From Beroe ovata (lineage: Eukaryota; Ctenophora; Nuda; Beroida; Beroidae), in contig CAMPET010000028.1 of assembly GCA_946803715.1 (NCBI GenBank), positions 292,795-352,835 on the forward strand: a stretch of DNA of 60,041 bases, read 5' to 3'. The notes under the pieces are model-generated. The model was given only the letters and a program-made list of their open reading frames with translations. It had not been told where the DNA came from and did no database searches. This document shows positions 1 to 16,421 of the stretch, piece after piece (the first letter of the stretch is position 1; the number at the start of each line of letters is the position of its first letter). Position numbers and translations under genes: made by a program.

Positions 1-24
1 TGTGTGTGTGTGTGTGTGTGTGTG
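1..24. repeat. (TG)n microsatellite at window edge
   Basis: Uninterrupted TG dinucleotides at the left edge; the tract probably continues outside the window. Confidence 0.9.
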
Positions 25-265
25 CGGGTGAGTGTATGAACGCATATCGGGATACACGGGCACGAATAAATAGACAAGACAATTACAATATTCAAACACC
101 AGTTACGGGGAAAATCTCATTCTCTGTTAGCCAGGCTCTATTTAAGTTGGACAACCTGCTACTTATCTCTGTGTCCCTACTAAGGTTGGACAGCCAGGTA
201 GACAACCAGAGAATCGGGTTGTCACAACCTGCTAAATACCTGCTACTGAGAATCCGCGATGACAC

Positions 266-1191
266 CAGGCTCTTCTGACCGTCATTATTCTTTGCACTCA
301 TTGTTGATAGGAAGTCGAGAATCATCTTGGTACTCTCTGTTTTACCTGCCCCTGATTCACCACTGCGGGATGGAAATCGTTTTCATCATATTCATTTTGC
401 AGTAGCTTAATGCCTTCCTTACATCAGGAAAAAAGATATCGGGGGAGTGAATGTATTTATATTACGACTCCATACGACCCCCTTTCATTTGACTCAGCTA
501 TCATTACCTGATCAGTACACACTGAGTTTCACCAGATTTCCATATGTTTCTGAATGCTTCATTGGCAATTGCATATATATGGGGCTTGTCATCACCAATG
601 AACAGCTGAAATAGTTTGTCAAATTAACTATAAGCCCCCTGTAGGCAATAGATCTGATAAAACCATAGGTACATGAATATACCTTACTGTACTTTTCCAA
701 GTTTTCATTAGAGTAGAGTCCACTGATTGGCTTATAGGGGTTCACCGCTACAAGGATAGAACCAATATAGGTCTGAAAACATTGCACATCAGCACGATCA
801 GTGACACAATTATATCATACTAGTTCTTACTAAGTAAGATACAAAGGCACATACATATATTTCATTCTTGAAGTATCTCAATTTGAGATTGTTCAGGATA
901 GATCCTTCATGCAAGTCTCCCAATGATGCCATATCCTCCACTCCATCAATACTGGTGTTGTGCATGATGGCATATTTGTCTGTTGTTAGATCATTGCTAT
1001 TCACCTTGATTACCTGATAAAAATGAAGCATGTTAACCACTGATGACAGAATGAAGTCCTAAAATAAGATTGGAAACATCAAATATGGAACTAGCCTCAT
1101 CATTATCGATGTTCAAGGTAAGAACTCCATTAGCTGATGATTCAACTAGAGCTGGGAGGAAGTAGTCACGCTTAACCCAGATCCAACCACC
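266..1191 (-). CDS. Unconventional myosin heavy chain, N-terminal motor part (partial)
   Basis: Actin-based motor ATPase; only the first part of the head lies in the window. Exons in gene order: 1191-1078, 1013-855, 772-683, 605-508 and 362-266. All borders are GT..AG and the phases join. The joined protein has a [11 protein letters not shown] stretch, then [48 protein letters not shown] and the P-loop [12 protein letters not shown]. The P-loop is split between the last two exons. The [28 protein letters not shown] pattern resembles MyTH4-FERM myosins, most like class X, more than class II or V, but the tail is not visible so class is an inference. The initiator exon was not found: the exon at 1191 opens in phase 0 with no ATG. 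The gene continues past position 1 and is divergent from the mitoribosomal gene at 2991. Confidence 0.88.
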
Positions 1192-1563
1192 CTGATAAAA
1201 AGATTAAGATTGACGTCTCAGAAGGATCTTTCTCCTTTGAAGTTTATCTTTTCATGAAGTTATCTACAACTTTGTATAATTCTTGAAATTATCATAGATT
1301 TATTCTTCAACTCACTGGTTGGACCTCAATTACACTCATTCAATTTCTACCTCTTCCAAAACATTCCTAAAAGGATAAATTTCACAAGAACATTTCCAAA
1401 ACTGCGGAGTAATTCTATTTATATCCTGCACTGTAAGATTAATGTCACACACCCACACACAAGCATACACACACATTGTACACACTGCTGTACACAGTAC
1501 AACAGCCAAGGTAACACAGATCATACAAGGGCTGATCTCGGCTTAGGATGAAGGAGGATCTTC

Positions 1564-1662
1564 AATTTAATGAGATCATGACCAAGTCCTGGATAGGGAA
1601 GAGACTCCCTTACTTTTCTGAGTTTCTTCCCTATTCAGTACTTGGTCATGATCTCATTAAGT
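1564..1662. repeat. Inverted repeat (fold-back, ~41-bp arms)
   Basis: The arm at about 1564-1604 (core AATGAGATCATGACCAAGT) is matched in reverse complement by about 1622-1662, with a handful of mismatches and an 18-bp loop. It looks like a small fold-back or MITE-like element. No target-site duplication was established. Confidence 0.75.
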
Positions 1663-2029
1663 TAGAAACATTTCTAAAACGATAAATTTCACAGGTTTTG
1701 GAAGTTTTTTGGCACAGTCCATTCCATAACATCCCTGATGACAATCCAATACCAGCTATCAACATACATTGTCATACAAGCAATACTATCATGACAATCA
1801 ACATTGTGTAATTACCCCACTGTGTGCAAGGTTTTGGGTCACGCATTATGGGAACTCTCTCAACTTCATCACCAATACAATAGAATACTTGGTATACCTG
1901 TACAGCTGGCAGGAATGAGATCGGGCGATCTTAACATGGATGATTAAAATTGCAGACATGACAGCTTGCAGCTGATACAATATACATGGCGTGGACAGTT
2001 CAATAGTTTGATCGTAAGAGCCCAGCTGC

Positions 2030-2630
2030 GCGTGCGCGGCATGGCACGCCTTTTTCAATCGGGCAGTTTCAAATTTTTAGCCAAATTTTAGGTCATTGCT
2101 GTTTTGAGAAACAGAGGTCATGTCAGATGAAATCTGACAACGAATCGAATGCCCAAACTGTTTCGGCCTTCTCGATGGAGGCATGCGTGCGCGGCGCTTG
2201 TCGGGCGATGCCAGACCGCTGATGCAGATGCAAGCCGCGAAGCGGCTTGCGTCAGCGGTTTGCGCCGCGCGCGCGCGAAACGAAATTCTCGACAGGGTCT
2301 ATCATCGATCGACAAGCGCGGCGCGAAAAATGCAGAGCTATAGTTAAGTTGCGTTGCAGTTGTCAGATTTTATCTGGCCTCTGTTCCTCGCGCGCGCCGC
2401 GCGCGAGAATTAACAGAGGTCAGATAAAGTTTGACAAAAGGTCATGTCATGCAATAAATAAAATTTGACATATAAATTTTGCCTGCGTGAAAAAGTGCGG
2501 TGTGAGATTGCAAATGAAAAGTGCATTGCAAAAAAGGATTGCTGCGCGCCGCGCGCGCTACCGAAATAGAGCTATTGTAGATCAATGATAAATTCATGAT
2601 AGACCCTGTCAAGAATTTCATTGCAAGGCA
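2030..2630. repeat. GC/CpG-rich dispersed repeat, copy 1
   Basis: A CpG-dense block in an AT-rich surrounding, with runs of CGCGCG and internal fold-backs. The segment with CGAAATTCTCGACAGGGTC near 2281 recurs inverted near 2590-2620 (gacagggtctatcatga on the opposite strand). A second palindrome pairs about 2359-2384 with about 2410-2436 around a GC-rich centre. A related block lies at 48640-49340. Read as a dispersed non-coding repeat or MITE family; the exact ends are not defined. Confidence 0.6.
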
Positions 2631-2778
2631 ATGAGGATAAATGCAAGGTGGATAGCTAATATTTGAGTTGATAAGATAGATAAATATATAAATAAGAGTT
2701 TAATGTTGCCAGCATCATCACAAATCATCATGATTGACACGCTGTTGGTCATGCAGTTTAATATTCTCTGTAACTGGT

Positions 2779-2908
2779 ATGTGTACACATGGAATGAAAA
2801 GGGGTCGGAAGGAAAAAGATGCATACTTTACATTAGAAACTGCTTACGATTGCTAACAATTGCGCTTTTTTTCCTTCCTTCCGCCATTTCTTTCCATGTG
2901 TACACATA
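2779..2908. repeat. Inverted repeat upstream of the mitoribosomal gene
   Basis: GTGTACACATGGAATGAAAA at 2779 pairs with the reverse complement ending at 2908. The arms are about 40 bp with scattered mismatches and a loop of about 50 bp. It lies less than 100 bp from the start codon of the + gene. Confidence 0.7.
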
Positions 2909-2990
2909 CGCGTAACACTCTTTCCCATCAGTTAAAATGGCAAGGAAATATTTACACTATGAAATGAGATAGGAGCCTCAAGATATCAGT

Positions 2991-4404
2991 ATGAACTATT
3001 TATGGACAAGTAACCTCCCACGGTTTGCCTCTGTTGTTCTTGTGAGGAGTAAAGCAACAGTATCAAGAAAACCTCGCACACCTGAGTGGCATGAAGAATA
3101 TGATTCAGAGTCCAAGAAACTGCAGCTGAAGGAAAAGCATAAAGCCTTGATGACACAAGTCAAACAAGTTGGGCAGAGGCTTGAAACAAAAGATACTGTT
3201 ACTTCTTTTAGAGCAGTCTTGATTTATGAAAAACTTAAAAAAGAGGTAAATGATTTGTCTTGCAGATTGCCTTCTCAAAAGAATCTTTCCTTTTTGGAGT
3301 GTATGATTTTCGTGAAATGAATGATTGGTGCCATAATCTAACCTCTCAAAATTATTTACATAATTTGATTCTCACACCAAATTCACTCAGCTAGAAATTG
3401 TTGAAAACAATATAGCATTTGAAGATGATACCAAGACCTATAAGCATCCATGGCATGGTTGGATTCGTAATAAACCAGGTAACCTTTCTAGATAATGAGT
3501 GAGTAATAGCTTGATTGATAGAGCTTTAATAAAAGTATTTATTCATTAAATCCCAGGTAACAGTCCTTATGGACCTTGGAAATTTCGAGGTATTCGTAAG
3601 AATTGCTTTAATGGATGGAACAAACGATTTGTGGTGAGCAGATGCCCAATATGTGTCAAAAGCTGGTATCCTGTGTATGATGAGGTTGATAAACTGAAAG
3701 AATATGTGGATCCTAGGACAAATAAGTGAGTATCTGTGAGAGAACTTTCCTTTGCTGGTGGCCAATTCAAGATAAATGATTTCTACCTGACATCCAAACC
3801 AGAGTGATCCCCAACACGATAACAAATGTTTGCCAATACAAGCAGAAAGTTCTAGAAGAAGCTATTCTGGCAGCTCAGAGCAAAGGACTTCTTCAGCTTC
3901 CTAGACTGTAAGTGATTTCAAAATTTTATGATTTCATGTACTGATTTATTGCTTAATGTGTAAAGTGATTATTGTCCTTACTGATTAATGTGTTAACTCA
4001 GAGTTTTGAATCTTCCCCAGGCCTGAGGACGGCTTATCCTGGACATCAGAGGAGATATATGGGAGAGACAGGACAGAACTTTATGGACCTAGACAGAGGT
4101 GGGTGATGAAGTCTTTACTCTCAATTATCCGCCCATCAAATGATAATAATGATATCTCTTGATGATAATAATGATATCTCTTGATGATACTAATGATATC
4201 TCTTGATGATACTAATGATATCTCTTGATGATACTAATGATATCTCTTAATGATAATAATGATATCTCTTGCAGGTATAGTACAAGGTACAGGCACCTGC
4301 CTGGAAATGTATGGTATGAGGAGGGAAACCCACATTTCAATCACAAGCCTATGATGGCACGCAGAGCAAATGTTGGTTATGTCAGCCATATAGACTATGA
4401 GTGA
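2991..4404 (+). CDS. MRPS18B: Mitochondrial small-subunit ribosomal protein S18B / mS40-like
   Basis: Structural protein of the mitochondrial ribosome small subunit. Six exons: 2991-3245, 3391-3478, 3557-3725, 3803-3907, 4021-4098 and 4275-4404. They sum to 825 nt (274 aa), close to the human protein's length. The S18 core is clear: a Cys in RKNCFNGWNKRF, then CPIC, then the NVCQYKQKVLEEAILAAQSKGLL helix, matching the family's KTC..CPIC..GVC.KQHK...AI..A.DHGLL pattern. The N-terminal 40 residues contain VVLVRSKATVSRKPRTP and could be a mitochondrial presequence. The tail, rich in Arg/Tyr/Trp, matches the extended C-terminus of S18B rather than short S18C. The ATG at 2991 keeps the exon open; the upstream ATG at 2937 is in a frame that stops quickly. 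Assignment among the three animal S18 paralogues is less sure than the family. Confidence 0.85.
4139..4272. repeat. ~22-bp tandem repeat in last intron of the mitoribosomal gene
   Basis: About six copies of a unit reading TGATGATAATAATGATATCTCT with small variants fill most of the intron between exons 5 and 6, ending at the acceptor. Confidence 0.85.
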
Positions 4405-7400
4405 TTTCAAGGATTGTGTTTAGATTAGGCTATAACACAATACAACTCTCTTGGATCTGGTCAAGAAATTTTGTCAGAATTTATTATGTTATTGTGCATA
4501 TTCCATGCTTTAACTTATTGACATTATTCAGTGCTTGCAATGTGTTGATATATCCGCACAACATGATACCTTAATTTATCACACTGTAGGCGTGACTCAG
4601 TGTGCCAGGTGCGACACACATATACACGCACACACACGCACACACACACACACACACACACAACCTCATGTAACTGCAGTTGTGATATCATAGTGATATC
4701 ATGTCAAGTCTGCATGCAGGTGTGACACAGTGACTTCAACTGGTACACAACTCATTCAGGGGGTTTTTCCTATCCATGTATACATTTGTTTCTTATTTCC
4801 GACAAGTTGAAGGATCTATCTTAGACGGTAGACCTTCTACCTATAACGCCATTTCTATTTATTAGTGCATATAACCCGGTGACATTCATTTCTTAACCCA
4901 TCAATTAGTCAACAATAAGTTATTCTAAATCTACCATTCAATAGAACGCTATGTCTGCTTGAGATGAAAATATGGAATCCAGTATGCATAGGACCAAGGC
5001 ATGATAAGCTGCTGATACGCACATAAAATGGTGAGTACGTAGCCGTAATATGGTAAAACAGAACAAGATATGAAGTACAACTTTTACGAAGTTACTTTGA
5101 TGGGAAATGTGGATGTGGGATTGTGAGATTTCGTTGCAAAGTTTTTTCTGATGAGAGACAGGATTTGAACCTGAATTAACCCGATGATACGGTATGACTT
5201 CTATCACGGGTTATGACGTTGAGATCATCAATCACTTTATCACTTAATCGATGAAACTAATGTCTGTGTGACCTTGCCCCTCAAGATTCGAAAAAGGGGG
5301 TTAATCTCGCCGTATTAGCCAGGAGTGAGCTTTCATTAATTTCTATCGTCTCTGGTCTTTGCTCAGCATGTAGCCCTGAATTTCCTTCCTTATTTTCGTG
5401 TATATCTCGTTGTCCCAAATATAATCGCCTCTACCAAGTTTTCATCTCTAATTTTACTTCTGTTCCCTGACCCCTCCCCTATGACTGAGTTTCAGACAAA
5501 TCTAAAAGCAGTGAAAAGTTCATGTGAAAAGTTCTATGTGGATACTAGTTTGTGGTCCATGAATAACTCCCTGTAATGATTTTATAGATACTTCTTAATC
5601 ATTGTCGAGTAAATGTGAGGCTCGGATTTCAAAGTATATAAGTAGGTCGATTAGATTAGCGGTAGTGTTCCTCAATAATTTGTATTGGTTCTTATTTACC
5701 AGAACTTTATTCGTAAGTTTCTTGTTATTTTACTGAAGTAGAAATTCGTAATTGAATTCTTGTCGCAATTAATGAAGACTGAACTTCTCGTGTTGACGTT
5801 AAGTATTCGCGATATATTCTGTGACAGTCAGTAATCATCGCACATAGTATTCACGCATGAGTGCGACATATTCTACTCATGCATCGTTTACTGTTGACAA
5901 TCTCTTTGCTCATCGTTGTTGTTGGACTGCGCTTAAAATTTCTGTGAGGGCAAAACTTTTTGATACTTCCCTTGCCTTAGCTCTTGTCTTGTAATGTTTT
6001 CAAATCTTAGCAATAGCGAAACCCGCCGGGCATATTTAGCGCACCTGGGTGCCAAATTTATCGTGATTTCACTGCCAAATATTCTACTTTTGTAGGTATC
6101 ATGGCATATCATCACTGCCTCGAAACTCGTTTTATCAATTACAGTATATCTCTTCGCAACGTTAACTGTACCTATCTTTGTATACCTTCTTAATTGTGAT
6201 GATACCCTCATTTGAGCATCATCAATTAGATGAACCTCATTGTGGAATGCTGATTAGACTGAAGTTTAGTGAGGCCAGTGACTGAACCGCATTTTACTAA
6301 TTGGATCCAGATTGACAGCTGTAAAGCAGACACTCCTCTGCTTAATGAGGGACTCTTCACGGCTTATTCGTGGGAAATGACTGTTCACCATGATGTTCTC
6401 TTTCTCTCAAATCTTGTCAACGTTTTGTTCTCCATGATGTCCTCTTTCTCTCAAATATTGTCAACGTTTTGTTCTCCACACGATACTTTCTCTCATATCT
6501 TCTCTCAAATCTTGTCAACGTTTTGTTCTCCACACGATACTTCATTCAACTTGGTGCACCTCGTCCTCGATTCACAGCACAGTCCTGCATTTGTCTGTGG
6601 TTGATCCTTTATAAGACCTACTTCATAAGACCTACTTTATAAGACCTACTACATTGCACTAGTTCCAACCCAATTTTCATATCCATCATCAAATCTCCAT
6701 TTTCCCACTCTCCATCACTCTCCATCACTCTCCATCACTCCCATCAGCCCCCTCAAACTGTCATAACCCCCGTTATTTGATACACTGGAAACATTCATAA
6801 TGTATCGCATGATATAAATATCAATTANAAACACACACACACACACACACACACACTCGAGATTCCAAAGAGCATTCGTCTTTGTGAAATTAAGCGGATA
6901 TTCGTTAAAATTTCGACAAATCCTTGTGTTTTATTTCGACACAGGAATCATGTGAACTATTTTCGAAGCAAAATATAATCTTCATGGGCTTTGAATAGCT
7001 GAATAATATTTTCAACTCAATTGTTTCAATTTCTGCGAAATATTTTTCATATGAATGAATAATATATTGGATAATGCTTAAATTGCTAAGAAAATAGATT
7101 CATCGCTATGGAAACATTTAGATATAACGTTATTGTCACGTTCATATGAATGAAAATATCGCTAATTTATACACATAACCATGTCCTCTTAACCAATTCG
7201 AATGTTGAGTAAGTGAAGGTAACTTGAGACGAGATGATAGTTTTTGTAATAGTTGGAAATGTGGCTATAAATTCCATCATTAGTACGTCCAACCACACAT
7301 TGTCATTGTATTGAGGAGTGGACCGTGGATGAAATGTAAACCTGTTAAAGCATGGAAGTTGCCAAACCTCGTTCAAGAGGCTATTCGTAGACTTGATAGG

Positions 7401-9868
7401 TACCTATAAGTATATAGACGTCCCAATGTCGCAAATGTCGCATAACCAGTATCCACATTCCACGTCGTACCTAAATAGACGAGAACCTTTGAACCCTTCT
7501 TCCTTAATCAAAATATTGATCTAGTCAAATTGTACAACTAAGAAGTGTTATAGAAAAGAGTCTTGACGTCGCCAGGTGTGTTTATACAAAATGTAGGGAA
7601 CAAAAACAAATGATCATTCGAAAAAGATCAGTTGTCTGTTGACAAATTGCATTGCAAATTCATTTTGTTTAAGAATAATATATTTCATCATTACTTGTTG
7701 CTAGTTGACTTGTGTCTGGAGAATGTCAGGACTCTAGTTCTATTTCCCTCGGATTCGACACTCAGTTTAATAAGTTAAATACGATTGATCTCGCAAGAGG
7801 TTATCATCTGCTGCTCAGGCAAGGAGACTCTATCTTACGATATAACTGCAAGCAGATGGGTCTCAGTAGAACACTCCGTGCGGAGTGTTGCCCTCCTCTA
7901 GCTCTCGGGGGAGGGTCAGTAGACATTGCACCAAAAAAAAAGTTAAATACGTTTCATATTTTCAGTGAGAAACACCTATATTGTCGATTTTTTAATAAGT
8001 TCTAGTCACTACTTAATGGAAGCCGTGGGAGAGAAACTGTGTAAAATCGTGTACTTTCCGTGTATGGGAAGAATGTTGTAGCTGATAAGGTTTCTCCTTC
8101 CACGACTGTCAAATTTTGGAGTTCCAAACTACAGTGTATCATACATTTCTACTGAGACATATACAGTTCTATATCGAGACCAACTTTATACATATCGCAC
8201 ATCAAACTTATCACCCCACACTCAAAATGTATACTTTTGTCATACATGATATTGTACATACTACAACTTCCTGTGTACTATGACACATACCACATTCCCA
8301 TAGTGATGACAGATCCCGGGCAAAAATTGTTTAATATATATCAGAATCCCTTGGAGTCACGTCACTGCACAAGTTCTCATCATTTTAATAGCCAATTGTT
8401 GTTGAGTGCATCATGAGTGTTCTATAGATCAGAGGAGAGTGAGGGGTATTAGGTCATTTTCAAACAACCTTGAGAGCAGTCGTCGTACGACAAATTGGGC
8501 GAGATTTTCACATTTTGACCGTATATCTATATAAGTCTGTATCTGTTTCGTTCACACGTTCAGTGTATTCGACATTGCCGTAATATTGGTATATCATCGC
8601 ATTGTGATGAATCATAGTTTTTCAAAAGTCCATCACAATTTTGTTGACTATCAGCTGCTCTATGCCGACTATGGTCAATAGAGTTTGGTATACGACAGTC
8701 ACCAAAGGTGTCAAAAGGTGTTGTCTATTCAGTTCATATATTCTTAACACCCTGATATTATATTAAACATTTTCTCAGCACTATCTATGTATATATCGCT
8801 CACATTCCTTGCTGTGTGTGTGTGTGTTTTCATCAAAGGGAAAACGCGAAGAGAGACATGTTTTGTGTGTGTTGTTGTTGAGTTGCCTCTCTACTGTGTC
8901 ATTTTGTCGGTCACACTATGTGAGATGTTTTTTGACTCAAGTCTGAAATTCATGCATACATTCAAGGCTCGGTTTATATTTCTTCTTGCCGATCGCATAT
9001 TTCCAAAAGTGTGCTGCCTTCTCCCTCGCTAGTTGGTATGCTCGTGACACACTGACGGAGCCATACCAATTATTACCCTTATATTTGTACAAAGTACCAG
9101 ACAGGAAGTTCACTGGACTTCCATAAATTGCCAAATCAAGGGGGGGAAGTAGCAACTGTGAGCCTAATGCCCGTGCAGAAGTCACATTGTTACATAGTCA
9201 AGTAGATAGTCAACTACCAAGTGACCAAGTTCTTTCTCTAACTCCTTTGGCAGCCAATACTGTTCTCCACGAATTTGTTTTCCATCAGGCCTTATATGCC
9301 TCACTGTCTCACTGGCTATCATTGACAAATACACGCTAGCGTCTTTATTAAGCTTAAGTCTTCATTATTAAGTGTAGAATGTAGCTGGTCCTCCATTTAA
9401 CTATTTAAGGTGATATTGGTGGGTGCTATTTGGTACTATAATTTCAGCACAGTTCCCTCGTCAGTCTGTTGTACTTTTTGAATTTATTTCTTTGCCATTA
9501 TTTCAAATTCGTTTCTATCGGTTAAGTGGTTTCATTTCTTACTCTTCTTCCCTGATGGAAGTTTCGATATCTTCTCATTTGACAATAACTCTAAGTTGTT
9601 TTGTTGCTCTCATCACAATCTCCATAATGTGCTGCTCCATAACTTTTGGTAATATCCATCACAATGTTTGAAGGTCAGATATGTCACACGGACAGATTTC
9701 CTCATCTGCAGCTCTATCATGATCACGTGAACGAAATCTCCTATGTCATACCATTGAGTGGGTGCAATCCCACACAGACACAGACACAGAAACACACACA
9801 TACACATACACACACACACACACATACATACACACACACACTCGGACTGCTGCCTCGCTGTTCTGCTA
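4405..9868. other. Gene-free region upstream of the GCK-III kinase
   Basis: About 5.5 kb with no reading frame of recognisable family and no credible exon chain on either strand. It holds CA tracts (4619-4662, 6830-6856, 9776-9840), a single N at 6828, imperfect tandem repeats at 6402-6535 and 6605-6655, and several short hairpins. One hairpin is ACACTCCG/CGGAGTGT near 7870; another pairs about 8019-8040 with 8090-8112. Promoter elements of the kinase are expected at its right end, but none is distinctive. Confidence 0.5.
6402..6535. repeat. Imperfect tandem repeat
   Basis: Three copies of a unit containing CAAATCTTGTCAACGTTTTG TTCTCCA separated by variable spacers. The reading frame across it is repeat-derived and not credible as a gene. 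Confidence 0.7.
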
Positions 9869-14332
<4,464 letters not shown>

Positions 14333-16421
14333 AACTGAGTACACATTAATCCGTGTGCCGAGGGAGAGGAAATAACTTGCATGTCTTTTCTAGATTGGAA
14401 AATCATAATTCGGGTATTTTTTAGTTTATTCTCTTTTGACTCAGCATCTTCTTTACTGTGTCAAAAAGAAATTTATCGACTTACCTGAAGTTTTTCCCGT
14501 CAAAGAAAGAATAAATATTTGCAAGTTACGTCTTTTCTTTCTCGGCATACAGAACAATGTGTAGAGTACAGCATCTTCTAGGATAAGTAGAGCTATAACG
14601 CGCAGCTTTTTACGTTTCAAGATATTTCCTTGTGTTTGACAATCTAGGGCTCGATCACCTATTACGTCATGGATGATTTGGGTTGACTCACTCCTTACCC
14701 TCAATGAATAACTACATGTCATATTGATGTCTTAATGACCTCCTAATTTCGTAATTAATTACGTAATGAGTGACGAGTCCTCTATCAGAGAAATATTCAG
14801 AGTGATGCCAGGGTTTATAATGAGATATATGAATGTTACAAGCGTGTATCTATGATCACAGAGCTGTGATAAGATCATTTCTGTCCACACATTTTATCCT
14901 TCACATACTTTTTTCGTCCACCTACTTTCTCGTCCCTTGACATATTTCTGTCCCCATTCCTTTGCTTGATATAATACATATTCGCTTTCAATTGCGGGGT
15001 TAAGAGCTGCCTACAATAGGGAATGCTGAATTTAGCTGCTTTGTCATACAATACGCTGTTATTTTGTAATTTAGCACTTTGTTGGGTCATTCGGCATTTA
15101 ACGGAAAATTCTCAAATTTTCCATTGATGAGGGAGAGATATTGATACAAATGTGACGATTGGATGCTTATTTATTTTAGTATTTCTGATAGGAAATCATT
15201 TTAATGGGTCAATCTGACAATCAATTCGGACAAAATCAAGGTATTTTAAATGAAAATGAACAGATTTTCTCAATGAAAACTGATTACTGACTTTTAGCGT
15301 TTGGTCGTACACGGGTACTTTGGCAATAGGCTTTATTTCTCTCAATGAATTTAAATTGTTTTCAGTGATTTTTGTTACGTTACTGCCTATTATTTATACA
15401 TATTGAGAACAAGTTTGTTTGATTTGTTGCTAGATTGTGGAATGCGGCACGTAAAAAGTGTGTACATTTAGCCGATGTACCACGGCGAGGCTATTGGGAA
15501 TTCTAGATGTTGTAATGGTTATTTTTGAGCAAGTACGTACTCCCAAAGTGTAGAATATTACACATCAGACACTCACTTTAAGTTGTCAACAACTTGTACT
15601 CTATCGACGCGAATATTTGCCATTTCGGCCAGAACGGTCTTCGTATTACGGTTATTTTGTATAGTGAGTTGCGCGCACGTCATGCCCTACTACGCGCAGT
15701 GTGGACTTGAGTTGTATGACCGTGGGAAAATACGAGTCATCAGAAAAAAGAAAATAGAAAACCTTAAAACTCGAATGAGTAATCGAGAGTAGGGAGGAAT
15801 ATAACTTTGAAGAATAAGAATTTACTGTATTTACAGGTCGTAAACATAAACTGATTGAAATTTCAATTGATGATCGTCAAGCTAATCGTCAGAAATTGAA
15901 AACTGCTGGTAATAATTATATGTGTCATTGCATATAATGTGTAGTTCTAAATAGTATAACACAGTCCAATTGTTTAACCAAAATGTTCATTCTGTCGTTA
16001 GTAGGAACCCGAATGAAAGACTCCTGTCTCTCACCCAGTTTGCATGGCAGCTAGAGCCAGATTGTCAGGTTCCTTGCTGTGTTCCAACTTATCATGTCGC
16101 CTGCTCGCTACCAAGTGTGCTCGCTCTTTCTTGGGAAGCAGTTGCTCCTCTGCCGTTAACAGTGACTGTGATCCTGCGAGACAAAATGATGTTGTATTTT
16201 GAGTCGACTGTTGTCCTAATGTTGTGTTATCGTAGTGTTAGTGTTGTGTTATCGTTGTCTTACTTTAGGACGACTGATGTGTCATCGTTGTGTTGTACCT
16301 ACCTATTTATTGTTTCAAACACCTCGGCAAATCACAGATTCTACTTGTCTACGGTAAAGTTTACAAATGAAATCTCGAAGGGAAAGGTAACGTTTCCCCT
16401 GCAAGACAAAATTCCAACATC
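14333..16421. other. Convergent intergenic region
   Basis: Lies between the 3' ends of the kinase (+) and the coiled-coil gene (-). AATAAA at 14510-14515 could end the kinase transcript. TTTATT at 16306-16311 (AATAAA on the minus strand) could end the minus-strand one. No convincing exon is seen; the reading frames at 15583 and 15970 resemble no family and lack a splice context. Confidence 0.45.

Larger units (their letters stand above)
1192..2990. promoter_or_regulatory. Divergent intergenic region between myosin and mitoribosomal genes
   Basis: About 1.8 kb separates the first recognised myosin exon (-) from the ribosomal-protein start (+). It should hold both promoters and the missing myosin 5' exon. 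Apart from the repeats listed separately, no further coding exon is convincing. A short upstream reading frame starts at 2937 (ATG GCA AGG) and ends before 2991; it could be a uORF of the + gene. Confidence 0.4.

Noticed and set aside
1846-2058. 70-aa minus-strand frame as the missing myosin first exon
   Set aside because: It ends in a usable donor, but in phase 2, which does not fit the phase-0 acceptor at 1191, and it has no myosin-like sequence.
5145-5225. Possible minus-strand tRNA (T-arm-like CAGGTTCAAATCCTG)
   Set aside because: The T-arm is good, but no 7-bp acceptor stem, D-arm or anticodon stem can be formed at proper spacing.
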